From assembly GCF_004122095.1 (NCBI RefSeq), contig NZ_SAWZ01000003.1, positions 365,599 through 429,598 on the forward strand: DNA of 64,000 bases, written 5' to 3'. Each line of letters starts with the position of its first letter. The first letter of the stretch is position 1. Below are positions 54,019-62,739 of the stretch, piece by piece. This DNA comes from Pseudoxanthomonas composti (GTDB lineage: Bacteria; Pseudomonadota; Gammaproteobacteria; Xanthomonadales; Xanthomonadaceae). The notes below the pieces were generated by a model, which searched no databases, was not told the origin of the DNA, and saw only the letters and a list, made by a program, of their open reading frames with translations. Both the position numbers and the translations under genes were made by a program.

Positions 54019-55472
54019 TGCCCAAGGAGCCGACCTTCGCCTCCAGGCTGGCCCGACGCGGGCGCAACGTCATCCGACGGCTGCGCCCGCGCTCGTTGCG
54101 GGCCCGGCAGCTGCTGGCGGCGAGCATTTTCCTGCTGGCCTTCCTGGCCGGGGCGGGCTATGCGCTGAACATCGCCTTCGTGCGCACCGCGCAGGAGAAC
54201 CAGCGCCATCGCCTGCAGGGCTTTGCGATGGCCTATGCCAACAAGGTCGACTTCGACCGCGGCGGCAACCTGATCCCGCCCGAGCCGCCGGTGGACCCGC
54301 GCTTCGGCGGGCCGGGCAGTGGCCTGTACGCGGAAATCGTGCTGCCCAACGGCTCGTGGAGCTCTGATTCCACCTTGGGCCTGCGCCTGCCGGACGAGCC
54401 CATGCTCGACCCGCTGCAGGAGAAGTTCGACGGGCCCATCGCGATCACCAAGATCGATGGCACCGAGGGCGAGGTCTACCGCCTGGGCCTGGGCACGGTG
54501 TGGGCGGCCGAACGCGACCCGGAGAGCGAGTTCCCCTACACGATCTACATCCTGGAAGACACGCAGATCCTGGACAGCCAGCTGGCCACGTTCCGGCGCG
54601 CGCTGTGGGTTTCGCTGGGCGGCGCCGGCCTGGTGCTGGCCCTGCTGCAAGGGTTGATCCTCAACTGGAGCCTGCGCCCGCTGCAGCGGGTGACCAACGA
54701 GGTCAAGAAGATCCAGCGTGGCCAGGCCAGCCGCATGAGCGAGCGCCATCCGCCCGAGCTCGAGCCGCTGACCGAAAGCATCAACGCCTTCATCGAATCC
54801 GAGCGCGAGAACCTGGACCGCCAGCGCAACACGCTGGCCGACCTGGCGCACAGCCTGAAGACCCCGCTGGCAGTCCTGCGTGCGCAGCTGGAGGAGGGCG
54901 TGCACGCCAACGCGCTGCGCGAGGAGCTGGATCGCCAGCTGCGCCGCATGAACGACCTGGTGTCCTACCAGCTGGCGCGGGCGGCCTCCAGCGGCCATGC
55001 CTTGTTCGCCGCGCCGATCGCGGTGGAGCCGCATGCCGAGGAGATCGTGCTGGGGCTGGAGAAGGTCTACGCCTCCAAGGGCGTGGTCTGCGAGTTCGAG
55101 CTGGACCCGGAAGCGCGCTTCTACGGCGAGCCCGGCGACCTGCAGGAGCTGATGGGTAACCTGCTGGAGAACGCCTTCAAGTGGGCGCGCTCGCGCGTGC
55201 TGCTGACCGTGGCGGTGCTGCCCAGTTCGGCCAACCGGCGCGCCGGCCTGCTGCTTGCGGTGGACGATGACGGCCCGGGCATCGCCGAGGAAGACGTGGC
55301 CCGCATCCTCCAGCGCGGCGTGCGCGGCGACGAGCGCGTGCAGGGCCACGGCATTGGCCTGGCGATCGTGCAGGACCTGGTCAAGGGCTATCGCGGCGAG
55401 CTGACCGTCGGCCGCTCGCAGGAGCTGGGCGGCTCGCGCTTCGAAGTGCAACTGCCGCCCGGACTGGGCTGA
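54018..55472 (+). CDS. phoQ: PhoQ-like sensor histidine kinase
   Basis: A 484-residue membrane kinase. A first hydrophobic segment (LLAASIFLLAFLAGAGYAL, about 32-55) and a second (about 197-215, SLGGAGLVLALLQGLIL) bracket a ~140-residue periplasmic sensor. HAMP, HisKA (His278 in LAHSLKTP) and HATPase (NLLENAFKWA, DDDGPGI, GHGIGLAIV) follow. The sensor has several acidic residues (PDEPMLDPLQEKFDG), fitting PhoQ-type divalent-cation sensing, though its overall sequence is not conserved enough to prove the signal. Confidence 0.9.
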   Translation: MPKEPTFASRLARRGRNVIRRLRPRSLRARQLLAASIFLLAFLAGAGYALNIAFVRTAQENQRHRLQGFAMAYANKVDFDRGGNLIPPEPPVDPRFGGPGSGLYAEIVLPNGSWSSDSTLGLRLPDEPMLDPLQEKFDGPIAITKIDGTEGEVYRLGLGTVWAAERDPESEFPYTIYILEDTQILDSQLATFRRALWVSLGGAGLVLALLQGLILNWSLRPLQRVTNEVKKIQRGQASRMSERHPPELEPLTESINAFIESERENLDRQRNTLADLAHSLKTPLAVLRAQLEEGVHANALREELDRQLRRMNDLVSYQLARAASSGHALFAAPIAVEPHAEEIVLGLEKVYASKGVVCEFELDPEARFYGEPGDLQELMGNLLENAFKWARSRVLLTVAVLPSSANRRAGLLLAVDDDGPGIAEEDVARILQRGVRGDERVQGHGIGLAIVQDLVKGYRGELTVGRSQELGGSRFEVQLPPGLG

Positions 55473-55496
55473 CCTGCGCAGGGCGCGGGGGCGCGC

Positions 55497-56258
55497 TCAG
55501 CGGACCGCCCCAGCCATGGGCGAGGGACCGTAGAGCCGTTCCAGGTGGGCGGCCACCTGCGGCATGGCCCGCGCCAGCGTGTGGGGATCGGACCAGTGGT
55601 ACTCGCTGGTCACCGCGAAAAACTCCTCGGGCGACTCGGCCGCATACGGATCGATCGCGGTCTCATGGCCGCCATCGGCCTGGGCCTGGAAGGCATCGAA
55701 GGCCTGCTGGAAATCGCGTGCCCACTGCCCATGCCAGGGGCGTGGCAGCGGCGGCGTGCCATCGATCGCGCCGTCGAGCGCGTCCAGCTTGTGCGCCATC
55801 TCATGCACCGCCACGCAGAAGCCGGCGTCAGGCTCGGCGATATCGGCCTGGATGTCAGCCCAGGACAGGATCAGCGGCCCGCTGTCCCAGGATTCGCCGA
55901 TCAGCTCGTCTTCCCACTCGTGCAGCACGCCGGCGGCATCGACATGGCTGCGCTGGACGCGGAAGGCCTCTGGATAGACCAGCAACTGCGACCAGCCACG
56001 CAGCCCGGTCGGCCCGAACTCGATCAACGGCAGGCAGCACAGCGCGGCCAGCTGCACGCGTGCCTGGTCGTCCAGCACCAGCCCGCCCAGCGGGGTGATG
56101 GCCTTCTCGTGGAGGAAGCGCTCGGTCAGGGCCTTGAGCTGGGCCTGACGCGGTGCGGGCAACGGGTGAACCCAGGGCAGGGCGCCGGTGGCGCTGCGCC
56201 AGAGCTGGGGGTCCAGTGTCGTCGGCCGGCCGCGCAGCCGCGCCAGCAGCCCTGCAAT
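55497..56258 (-). CDS. mtfA: MtfA-like zinc peptidase with non-canonical start
   Basis: About 253 residues if translation starts at ATT 56258. The zinc site is HEMAH at 152-156 and the third ligand region is ESPEEFFAVTSEY. E. coli MtfA interacts with Mlc and is an aminopeptidase. The family N-terminus (ALPW then LTERFL, matching E. coli LPWQ..LAERFL) lies upstream of the first ordinary start codon, TTG 56162, and there is no ATG, GTG or TTG further up before the stop at 56283-56285. ATT 56258 is the best candidate, overlapping the preceding gene's TGA by one base. Confidence 0.82.
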   Translation of the reverse strand: MAGLLARLRGRPTTLDPQLWRSATGALPWVHPLPAPRQAQLKALTERFLHEKAITPLGGLVLDDQARVQLAALCCLPLIEFGPTGLRGWSQLLVYPEAFRVQRSHVDAAGVLHEWEDELIGESWDSGPLILSWADIQADIAEPDAGFCVAVHEMAHKLDALDGAIDGTPPLPRPWHGQWARDFQQAFDAFQAQADGGHETAIDPYAAESPEEFFAVTSEYHWSDPHTLARAMPQVAAHLERLYGPSPMAGAVR

Positions 56259-56551
56259 CAGCGGAACATGCCCGGCAGGAAGCTATGCCACTTCGGTGCG
56301 CGCAGCCGCAGGGCATCGTCGTCCGAGCCGCCGCCACGGCTGCCGGCGGCCGCTGGCGTCGCGGAAGGGGCCGAATACTTGCTGCGTGCGGCGCTGCTGG
56401 CCGGATGGCTGGCGCCGGCGCGACGGGCGTCGTCGGTGGCCTGGGTTTCCAGATCCTCGCAACTACCGGAGGGCAGGGAACGGCCAGTCTGCGCCAGCGC
56501 GGGCGCGATGGCGCACAGCAACAGCACGGACGCGAGGCTGGCTCGCAGCAT
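56258..56551 (-). CDS. small periplasmic protein, function unknown
   Basis: A 97-residue protein with a signal peptide (LASVLLLCAIAPALAQ). A Ser/Ala/Gly-rich linker (about 45-80) precedes a short basic end (RLRAPKWHSFLPGMFR). There are two Cys in the N-terminal half. No family is recognised. Ribosome site GGAG-like (GAGT). Its stop TGA overlaps the probable ATT start of mtfA by one base. Confidence 0.7.
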   Translation of the reverse strand: MLRASLASVLLLCAIAPALAQTGRSLPSGSCEDLETQATDDARRAGASHPASSAARSKYSAPSATPAAAGSRGGGSDDDALRLRAPKWHSFLPGMFR

Positions 56552-56704
56552 GGTCGACTCCAGTAGGGCGGTTCGGGACCGCTCCCGACTATAACGCGGT
56601 TTTGACGCGGCTGCTGGCAGGCAGTGGCTGCCGCATAATGCCGCGATGTCCGATCGACCTGTTCATGTTCCCGCCCGCCCGGGCGCTTTGCGGAAGGCGT
56701 GCTG

Positions 56705-57670
56705 ATGCTTGACCGCGACCTGCTGCAGCGCCTGATCCAGGGCCCGGCCAGCGGTGCGGCCCTGGCCGCCGCCTGCGGTGTCTCGCGCGCGGCGATGTGG
56801 AAGCGCATCGAAGCCCTGCGCGAGGCCGGCATCGAGATCCAGGCCCAGGCCGGGCGCGGCTACCAGCTGGCCACCCCGGTCGAGCTGCTGGATCAGGTCG
56901 CGCTGCGGGCGATGCTCTCGCCCGCAGCGCAGGCCGAGCTGGCCTCGCTCGAGGTGGCCTTCGAGATCGATTCGACCAATTCGGCCCTGCTGCGCGCGCC
57001 CGCGCCCGAAGCGGGCTGCACCGTGCTGCTGGCCGAGCGCCAGAGCGGCGGGCGCGGCCGGCGCGGGCGGTCCTGGGTCTCGCCCCTGGCGGCGCATCTC
57101 TACCTGTCGGTGTCGCGCGGCTTCGGCGGCGGGCTGTCGCGTCTGGGGGGGCTGAGCCTGGCGGCCGGCGTGGCCGTGGCCGAGGCCCTGCGCGCGCTGG
57201 GCGTGAGCCAGGTGGGCCTGAAATGGCCCAACGACCTGGTGGTGGGGCAGCGCAAGCTGGGCGGGCTGCTGGTGGAAGGCGGGGGCGAGCATGCCGGCCC
57301 GGCGCGTGCGGTGCTGGGCCTGGGCCTGAACTGGCGGATGCCGCCCGACCAGGCCGCGCAGATCGACCAGCCCTGGACCGACCTGTGCCGGGCGCTGCAG
57401 CCCACGCCAAGCCGCCAGCAGCTGGCGGCCAGCGTGCTGGAGCATCTGCTGCCAGCCCTGGCGCAGTTCGACCGCGAGGGGCTGGCGCCGTTCCAGGCGC
57501 GCTATGCCGCGCTGGACAGCCTCAAGGACCAGCCGGTGCGCATCTTGCTGCCGCAGGGCGGCTTCGATGGCCTGGCCCAGGGCATTGCGGCCGATGGCGC
57601 CCTGCAGGTGCTGGTCGGCCAGGAACGGCGCAGCGTGCATGCCGGCGAAGTCAGCGTGAGGCGCGCATGA
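56705..57670 (+). CDS. birA: biotin-[acetyl-CoA-carboxylase] ligase / biotin repressor
   Basis: A 321-residue BirA. Residues 1-60 form a winged helix (AAACGVSRAAMWKRIEALR), so it may also repress transcription as a biotinyl-AMP dimer. The catalytic loop GGRGRRGRSW is at 115-124 and KWPNDLVV at 173-180. It activates biotin with ATP and attaches it to a carboxyl carrier protein Lys. The start at 56705 is favoured by GGAAGG seven bases upstream. It overlaps coaX by ATGA. Confidence 0.97.
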   Translation: MLDRDLLQRLIQGPASGAALAAACGVSRAAMWKRIEALREAGIEIQAQAGRGYQLATPVELLDQVALRAMLSPAAQAELASLEVAFEIDSTNSALLRAPAPEAGCTVLLAERQSGGRGRRGRSWVSPLAAHLYLSVSRGFGGGLSRLGGLSLAAGVAVAEALRALGVSQVGLKWPNDLVVGQRKLGGLLVEGGGEHAGPARAVLGLGLNWRMPPDQAAQIDQPWTDLCRALQPTPSRQQLAASVLEHLLPALAQFDREGLAPFQARYAALDSLKDQPVRILLPQGGFDGLAQGIAADGALQVLVGQERRSVHAGEVSVRRA

Positions 57671-58413
57671 GCCGCTGGGTCTTCGACCTGGGCAATACCC
57701 GGCTCAAATGCGCGCGGCTCGATGCCCATGGCGGCCTGGCCGAGGTCCTGGCGCTTGGACATGACGGGGCCAGCTTCGCCCAGGCACTGGCGCAGGCGCT
57801 GCCGGATTCGCTGGAGTCGGCCTGCCTGGCCAGCGTGGCCTCGCCGGCCCTGACCACGGCCGTGCGCGACACCGTGCTCACGCGCTGCCGGCGCCTGTCG
57901 ATGGCACGCACCCAGGCGCGGCTGGATGGCTTGGTGGTGGCCTACGAGGATCCGTCCAGGCTGGGGGTGGACCGCTTCCTGGCGATGCTGGCCGCGTACC
58001 GGCGCGCGCGGCGGGCCACGCTGGTGGTCGGCGTCGGCACGGCGGTGACGGTGGATCTGGTCCGCGCCGACGGGCTGCACCTGGGCGGCAGCATCGCGCC
58101 CTCGCCGCGGCTGATGCGCCAGGCCCTGCACCAGGCCGCCGCGCAGCTGCCGGCGCAAGGTGGCCAAGCGCTGGATTTCGCGGCAGACACCGCCGATGCC
58201 CTGGCCTCCGGCTGCGATGGCGCGGCCGTGGGCTTGATCGTGCACAGCCTCGAACGCGCCCAGGCGCGCCTGGGCGAGCGTCCGCAGCTGTTGCTGCATG
58301 GCGGTGGCAGCGAAGCCTTGCAGCCGTGGTTGCCGCAGGCCGAGTACGCGCCTTCGCTGGTGCTGGAAGGCCTGGCGCGCTGGTCCATGCTGGGGCAGCC
58401 GGTAACGGCCTGA
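57667..58413 (+). CDS. coaX: type III pantothenate kinase
   Basis: A 248-residue CoaX. It phosphorylates pantothenate in coenzyme A synthesis, insensitive to CoA feedback. ASKHA-fold motifs are FDLGNTRLK (Asp7), GVDRFLAML, and VGVGTAVTVDLV near 120. It needs a monovalent cation. It overlaps birA by four bases, a pairing seen in many xanthomonads and other proteobacteria. Confidence 0.96.
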   Translation: MSRWVFDLGNTRLKCARLDAHGGLAEVLALGHDGASFAQALAQALPDSLESACLASVASPALTTAVRDTVLTRCRRLSMARTQARLDGLVVAYEDPSRLGVDRFLAMLAAYRRARRATLVVGVGTAVTVDLVRADGLHLGGSIAPSPRLMRQALHQAAAQLPAQGGQALDFAADTADALASGCDGAAVGLIVHSLERAQARLGERPQLLLHGGGSEALQPWLPQAEYAPSLVLEGLARWSMLGQPVTA

Positions 58414-58427
58414 CTAGAATCGCCCCT

Positions 58428-59180
58428 ATGCCCATCCGCGCCCTGCTGGTCCTGCTGGTCTTCCTCAACCTCGGCGTCGCGGCCTGGGCGTTGCTGGGCC
58501 CGGAGCGGACGCGGCCGGCCGCGGCGACGCCTGCCGCGGCGCGCGAGGTGCCGGAACTACCGCTGGCGCCGCGCTTGGCCAAGGCGGCACCCGTGGGTCC
58601 GGCCGAGGCGACAGGCGCGGGGAACGGCGAAGCAAAGCCCGCCCCCGCCAGCGAGGCCAAGGCAGCTGAGCCTGCACCGGCACCGGCCGCCACCGCCGCG
58701 TCGGCCCCGGAATCGGCGCCGACTTGCCTGCGCCTGGGCCCTTATGCCGACGAGGCTGCCGCGCGCGCCGCGCTGGCGGCCGCGCGCGGGCAGGTCTTGC
58801 GCGGCCAGGTGCAACAGCAGGCCGCCGCGGCGCCCGCCGCGTACACCGTGTCCATGCCGCCGCAGGCCGATCGCGAGCAGGCCCTGGCCTTGGCCCAGCG
58901 CATCAAGGACGCCGGCTTCGACGACCTGCTGGTGGTCAACACCGGCGAGCAGGCCAACGCCATCGCCCTGGGTCGGTATCGCAGCCTGGCCGCCGCCGAG
59001 CGCCGTCAGCAGTCACTGCGGGACAAGGGCTTTGCCGCGCGCCTCACGCCAGCGGGCGAGGCGGCTGCCGCGCCGTGGTGGCTGGCGGTGGCCGTGCGCG
59101 ATGCCGATGCGGCCCAGGCCCTGGCCGCGCTTGCCGGCGCCAGCCAGTCGCGCAAGCTCGATTGCGCTGCAGTGCGCTAG
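58428..59180 (+). CDS. SPOR-domain membrane protein
   Basis: A 250-residue protein with one N-terminal membrane helix (LLVLLVFLNLGVAAWALLG) and a long Ala/Pro-rich periplasmic linker. A repeated module at about 100-245 (CLRLGPYADEAAARAALAAA, LVVNTGEQANAIALGRYRS) resembles SPOR, which binds denuded septal peptidoglycan. It lies 14 bp after coaX but has its own TAGAAT -10-like element at 58415-58420. A role in division is inferred only from the domain. Confidence 0.85.
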   Translation: MPIRALLVLLVFLNLGVAAWALLGPERTRPAAATPAAAREVPELPLAPRLAKAAPVGPAEATGAGNGEAKPAPASEAKAAEPAPAPAATAASAPESAPTCLRLGPYADEAAARAALAAARGQVLRGQVQQQAAAAPAAYTVSMPPQADREQALALAQRIKDAGFDDLLVVNTGEQANAIALGRYRSLAAAERRQQSLRDKGFAARLTPAGEAAAAPWWLAVAVRDADAAQALAALAGASQSRKLDCAAVR

Positions 59181-59203
59181 AATCGCCGCCCGCGCATCTT
59201 CGT

Positions 59204-59279
59204 GCCGCTTTAGCTCAGCTGGTAGAGCAACCGCCTTGTAAGCGGTAGGTCGTCCGTTCGATTCGGACAAGCGGCACCA
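59204..59279 (+). tRNA. tRNA-Thr (anticodon TGT)
   Basis: A 76-nt tRNA. The acceptor arms GCCGCTT and AAGCGGC pair perfectly, the anticodon stem is ACCGC/GCGGT with loop CTTGTAA (anticodon TGT, threonine), and the T-arm has GTTCGATTC. CCA is encoded. TAGAAT at 59178-59183, which overlaps the stop codon of the SPOR gene, could be its -10. Confidence 0.96.
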
Positions 59280-59424
59280 TTCATCCTCTCCGCGGCCATG
59301 GGTGGTGCAACCGATGCTGACTGGCGCAAGGCCCGGTTCACGCGGCCTCGACGGTATTCAGGTCAGCCTTCACACCAAGGTTTTCCAATGGGGAAAGCCG
59401 GAAAACCATGACCGGAGAACGTAT

Positions 59425-59580
59425 ATGAAGCGCACGATCTACATGCTGGTCCTGACGGCGTTTGCCGCCGTGTCCCTGTCGGCCTGCAACACCGTTGCCG
59501 GCGCCGGCAAGGACGTGCAGAAGGTGGGCGACAAGATGGAGCAGTCCGCCGACAAGACCGGTGCCACCTCGCCGAACTGA
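59425..59580 (+). CDS. entericidin EcnA/B-family lipoprotein
   Basis: A 51-residue lipoprotein with lipobox LSAC (Cys21) and the entericidin pattern NTVAGAGKDVQKVGDKMEQ. Entericidins are envelope stress lipoproteins in E. coli; here it is probably bound to the outer membrane. CGGAGAA lies nearby. It ends at a strong rho-independent terminator. Confidence 0.92.
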   Translation: MKRTIYMLVLTAFAAVSLSACNTVAGAGKDVQKVGDKMEQSADKTGATSPN

Positions 59581-59604
59581 TCGGTGGGTGCGTCATCACG
59601 CAGG

Positions 59605-59630
59605 AAGGCCGGCGCAAGCCGGCCTTTTTT
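59605..59630 (+). terminator. rho-independent terminator of entericidin gene
   Basis: AAGGCCGGC pairs with GCCGGCCTT around a GCAA loop, followed by a T run (59625-59630). Confidence 0.92.
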
Positions 59631-59840
59631 ATGTTTGTTGGATGGAACGCGATCAGTGGCTTGGCGATGTGGGAGTGCGTGCGCTCCACTTGTTGCCGAA
59701 CATGAACCGCATACTCGGACTCCACGGTGCACGGACCGACATAACGCCGCATGCACGCGCGAATCATGCGCGGCAAATGCCTCGGCGGCGACGCTGTCCA
59801 CGCGGCGAATGACCGCGTACCCAAGCAAGCGAGGAACGTC

Positions 59841-60062
59841 ATGAACAAGGACATCATTGCAGGCAACTGGAAGCAGTTGAAGGGCAAGATGCAGGCCAAG
59901 TGGGGCGACCTGACCGACGACGATTTCACCGTCGCCGAGGGCAACACCGAGTACCTGGCGGGCAAGCTGCAGGAGCGCTATGGCTGGGACCGCGACCGCG
60001 CGCACAGCGAGGTCAAGGCCTTCGAGCGCAGCCTGCACGACGATCCGAATCATCGTCACTGA
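59841..60062 (+). CDS. CsbD-family stress protein
   Basis: A 73-residue hydrophilic protein with the CsbD opening ([20 protein letters not shown]) and a later [12 protein letters not shown] segment. In other bacteria csbD-like genes are induced by general stress and growth arrest; the molecular role is unknown. The ribosome site is GAGGAACG. The 260-bp leader from 59581 to 59840 holds a terminator and no further gene. Confidence 0.92.
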   Translation: MNKDIIAGNWKQLKGKMQAKWGDLTDDDFTVAEGNTEYLAGKLQERYGWDRDRAHSEVKAFERSLHDDPNHRH

Positions 60063-60078
60063 CCACGTGTCAGCAAGC

Positions 60079-60104
60079 CACCGGGCGTGACGAGGCGCCC
60101 GGTG
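60079..60104. terminator. hairpin after the CsbD gene
   Basis: CACCGGGCG pairs with CGCCCGGTG around an 8-base loop. No T-tract follows. It lies just downstream of the CsbD stop. Confidence 0.6.
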
Positions 60105-60129
60105 GTGATGACGATCATGGGCTGGATCG

Positions 60130-60197
60130 GTGGGAGTGGCTTCAGTCGCAAAGAGGACTTCCCCGGAAGGTCTCTTCGCGGTTGAAGCCGCTCCCGC
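60130..60197. repeat. diverged REP element
   Basis: A 68-bp copy of the REP family with several substitutions in both arms (GTGGGAGTGG left, CCGCTCCCGC right). It lies between the CsbD gene and trpS. Confidence 0.8.
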
Positions 60198-60243
60198 GAT
60201 AGGTCGGCGCAGGCGTCGCTGACGAGGCTGCGGCGCTGCGGGG

Positions 60244-60249
60244 TACACT
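60244..60249 (+). promoter_or_regulatory. possible -10 of trpS
   Basis: TACACT lies 27 bp before the trpS start. The transcript would have a short leader without an obvious ribosome site. Confidence 0.35.
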
Positions 60250-60276
60250 GCCCGCCCCCTGTCGCCTTCGATCCGC

Positions 60277-61569
60277 ATGACCACGCGCGTCCTTACCGGC
60301 ATCACCACTTCCGGCACGCCTCACCTGGGCAACTACGTGGGCGCGGTGCGCCCGGCCATCATCGCCAGCCACGCGGGTGACACCGAAAGCTTTTTCTTCC
60401 TTGCCGATCTGCACAGCCTGATCAAGGCGCAGGAGCCGGACAGGACGCAACGTTCGACCCTGGAGATCGCCGCGACCTGGCTGGCCGCCGGGCTGGAGCC
60501 GGACAAGGTGTGGTTCTACCGCCAGAGCGATATCCCGGAGATTTCCGAGCTCACCTGGTTTCTTACCTGCGTGGCCAGCAAGGGCATCCTCAACCGCGCC
60601 CATGCGTACAAGGCCGCGGTGGACAAGAACCGCGCCGACGGCGAGGACGACGATGCGGCCGTGACCGGCGGGTTGTTCATGTACCCGGTGCTGATGGCCG
60701 CCGATATCCTGCTGTTCAATGCGCACAAGGTGCCAGTGGGGCGCGACCAGGTGCAGCACATCGAGATGGCCCGCGACTTCGGTCAGCGCTTCAACCATGT
60801 GTACGGACGCGATTACTTCGTCCTTCCCGAGGCGGCGGTGGATGACAACGTCGCCACCTTGCCGGGCCTGGATGGCCGCAAGATGAGCAAGAGCTATGGC
60901 AACACCATTCCCTTGTTCGCCAAGCCCTCCGAGCTGAAGAAGCTGATCTTCTCCATCCTCACCGACTCGCGTGCGCCCGGCGAACCCAAGGACACCGCGG
61001 GCTCGCCGCTGTTCCAGCTGTACCAGGCCTTCGCCACGCCGGAGCAGACCCAGGACTTCGCACAGGCCTACGCCGATGGCATCGGCTGGGGCGATGCCAA
61101 GCAGCAGCTGTTCGAACTCGTGGACGGCCAGGTGGCGCCGCTGCGCGAGCGGTATGAGGCCTTGATCGCACGGCCCGACGATATCGAGGACATCCTGCGC
61201 GATGGCGCGGCACGTCTCCGCCGTCAGTACGCCACGCCCTTCATCGGCGAGCTGCGCCAGGCGGTGGGCCTGCGCAACCTGGCCGAGCAGAAGGCCGTGG
61301 CCAAGCCTGCGGCCAGCAAGGCCGCGCTGCCGCAGTTCAAGCAGTATCGCGAGAAGGACGGGCGCTTCTACTTCAAGCTGCTCGACAGCGATGGTGCGCT
61401 GCTGATCCAGAGCCAGGGCCTGGAAACGCCGAAGCTGGCCGGCGAGCTGATCGCGGTGCTCAAGCAGGCCGAACACGGCGATGCGCTGCAATCCAGCGAG
61501 TTCACCCTGGAAGTCGAAGTGCCGCGCGTGCTCCAGGCGCTGGCGCGCCTGCGCGAGGCGGCGGCCTGA
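60277..61569 (+). CDS. trpS: tryptophanyl-tRNA synthetase with C-terminal extension
   Basis: A 430-residue class I synthetase. It loads tryptophan on tRNA-Trp. The HIGH motif is HLGN at 16-19 and KMSKS is at 202-206. The usual bacterial enzyme is about 330 residues; here an additional ~90 residues follow, with FKQYREKDGRFYFKLLDSDG, which looks like a DUF1508/YegP-type module. The same extended form occurs in Pseudomonas, so this is not a local fusion. The ATG has no good ribosome site. Confidence 0.96.
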   Translation: MTTRVLTGITTSGTPHLGNYVGAVRPAIIASHAGDTESFFFLADLHSLIKAQEPDRTQRSTLEIAATWLAAGLEPDKVWFYRQSDIPEISELTWFLTCVASKGILNRAHAYKAAVDKNRADGEDDDAAVTGGLFMYPVLMAADILLFNAHKVPVGRDQVQHIEMARDFGQRFNHVYGRDYFVLPEAAVDDNVATLPGLDGRKMSKSYGNTIPLFAKPSELKKLIFSILTDSRAPGEPKDTAGSPLFQLYQAFATPEQTQDFAQAYADGIGWGDAKQQLFELVDGQVAPLRERYEALIARPDDIEDILRDGAARLRRQYATPFIGELRQAVGLRNLAEQKAVAKPAASKAALPQFKQYREKDGRFYFKLLDSDGALLIQSQGLETPKLAGELIAVLKQAEHGDALQSSEFTLEVEVPRVLQALARLREAAA

Positions 61570-61677
61570 CCGCATCGGGTACCGTCACCGGCGGTCGATG
61601 CGTTGCGACCAAAGCGGGGTCGCAGCGCCATCGGGCAGCCGCCTACACTCGTGCATCACCCGCACAGCCAGGGCCTC

Positions 61678-62619
61678 ATGAGCGACGGCATCCGTACCAT
61701 CGACACCGCGTTCCAGCGCGACCACTTCGATGCGTGCTACCTCATCGTGCACGCCGGCCGCGGTGCCTTCATCGACTGCGGCACCAATCACTCGCTGCCC
61801 CGGCTGCTGGGCGCGCTTGAGCTGGAGGGCCTGACCCCCGCGCAGGTCGACTACGTGCTGGTCACCCATGCGCACCTGGATCACGCCGGAGGCGCCGGCC
61901 AGCTGATGCGGCATCTGCCCAAGGCCACGCTGGTGGCGCACCCGCGCGCCGCGCCGCATCTGATCGATCCGACGCGACTGGTGGCCGGTGCGACCGCGGT
62001 TTACGGCCAGGAAGAGATCGCCCGCAGCTATGGCACGGTCATGCCGGTGCCGGCCGAACGCGTGCAGATCGCGCACGGCGATGAGCACGTGGTGGATCTG
62101 GCCGGGCGCGCGCTGCTGTGCCTGGACACGCCTGGCCATGCGCGCCACCACTACTGCGTGTGGGATGCGCACAGCGCGTGCTGGTTCACCGGCGATACCT
62201 TCGGCCTGTCCTATCGCGAGCTGGACACCGCGCAGGGGCCCTTCATCCTGCCGACCGGCTCGCCGGTGCAGTTCGAACCGCAGGCCATGAAGCAATCCAT
62301 CGCGCGCATGCTGGCGCGCGGGCCGCAGGGCATGTTCCTCACCCATTACGACCGTGTCGGCCGGAACCTGCAGCAGGTCGGCAAACTGGCCAACGACCTG
62401 TATGAGCAGATCGATGCGATGGTCGAGATCGGCGAGCGCTGCAGCGGGGCGCAGGGCCGCCACGCCTGCCTGGTCGAGCGCCTGCGCGCGCTCTATCTTG
62501 GTCGCGCAAGGCTGCACGGGGTGACGCTGGAGGATGCCCGCATCCTGGAGCTGCTGGGCATGGATATCGAGCTCAACGCGCAGGGACTGGCGTGCTGGCT
62601 GGACCGACCGGCGCGCTAA
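61678..62619 (+). CDS. MBL-fold metallohydrolase
   Basis: A 313-residue metallo-beta-lactamase-fold enzyme. The metal site THAHLDHAGG gives His64, His66, Asp68 and His69, with DTPGHARHH and WFTGDTFG as later ligand motifs. A helical C-terminal region (about 215-313) may help substrate choice. Its reaction is not evident: many such enzymes are lactonases, glyoxalases or sulfur-related. The start at 61678 is the first ATG that fits. Confidence 0.9.
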   Translation: MSDGIRTIDTAFQRDHFDACYLIVHAGRGAFIDCGTNHSLPRLLGALELEGLTPAQVDYVLVTHAHLDHAGGAGQLMRHLPKATLVAHPRAAPHLIDPTRLVAGATAVYGQEEIARSYGTVMPVPAERVQIAHGDEHVVDLAGRALLCLDTPGHARHHYCVWDAHSACWFTGDTFGLSYRELDTAQGPFILPTGSPVQFEPQAMKQSIARMLARGPQGMFLTHYDRVGRNLQQVGKLANDLYEQIDAMVEIGERCSGAQGRHACLVERLRALYLGRARLHGVTLEDARILELLGMDIELNAQGLACWLDRPAR

Positions 62620-62739
62620 CGTATTCCCGAGCCACCGTGCGCGATGTGGTCAGGCTGCGCGGCGGCTGCCGCGACACGGGGCGCAAACGCATTCGATTAG
62701 ACTGGCCCGCCGCTGTCTTGCTGAGCGCCGCACTTGAAC

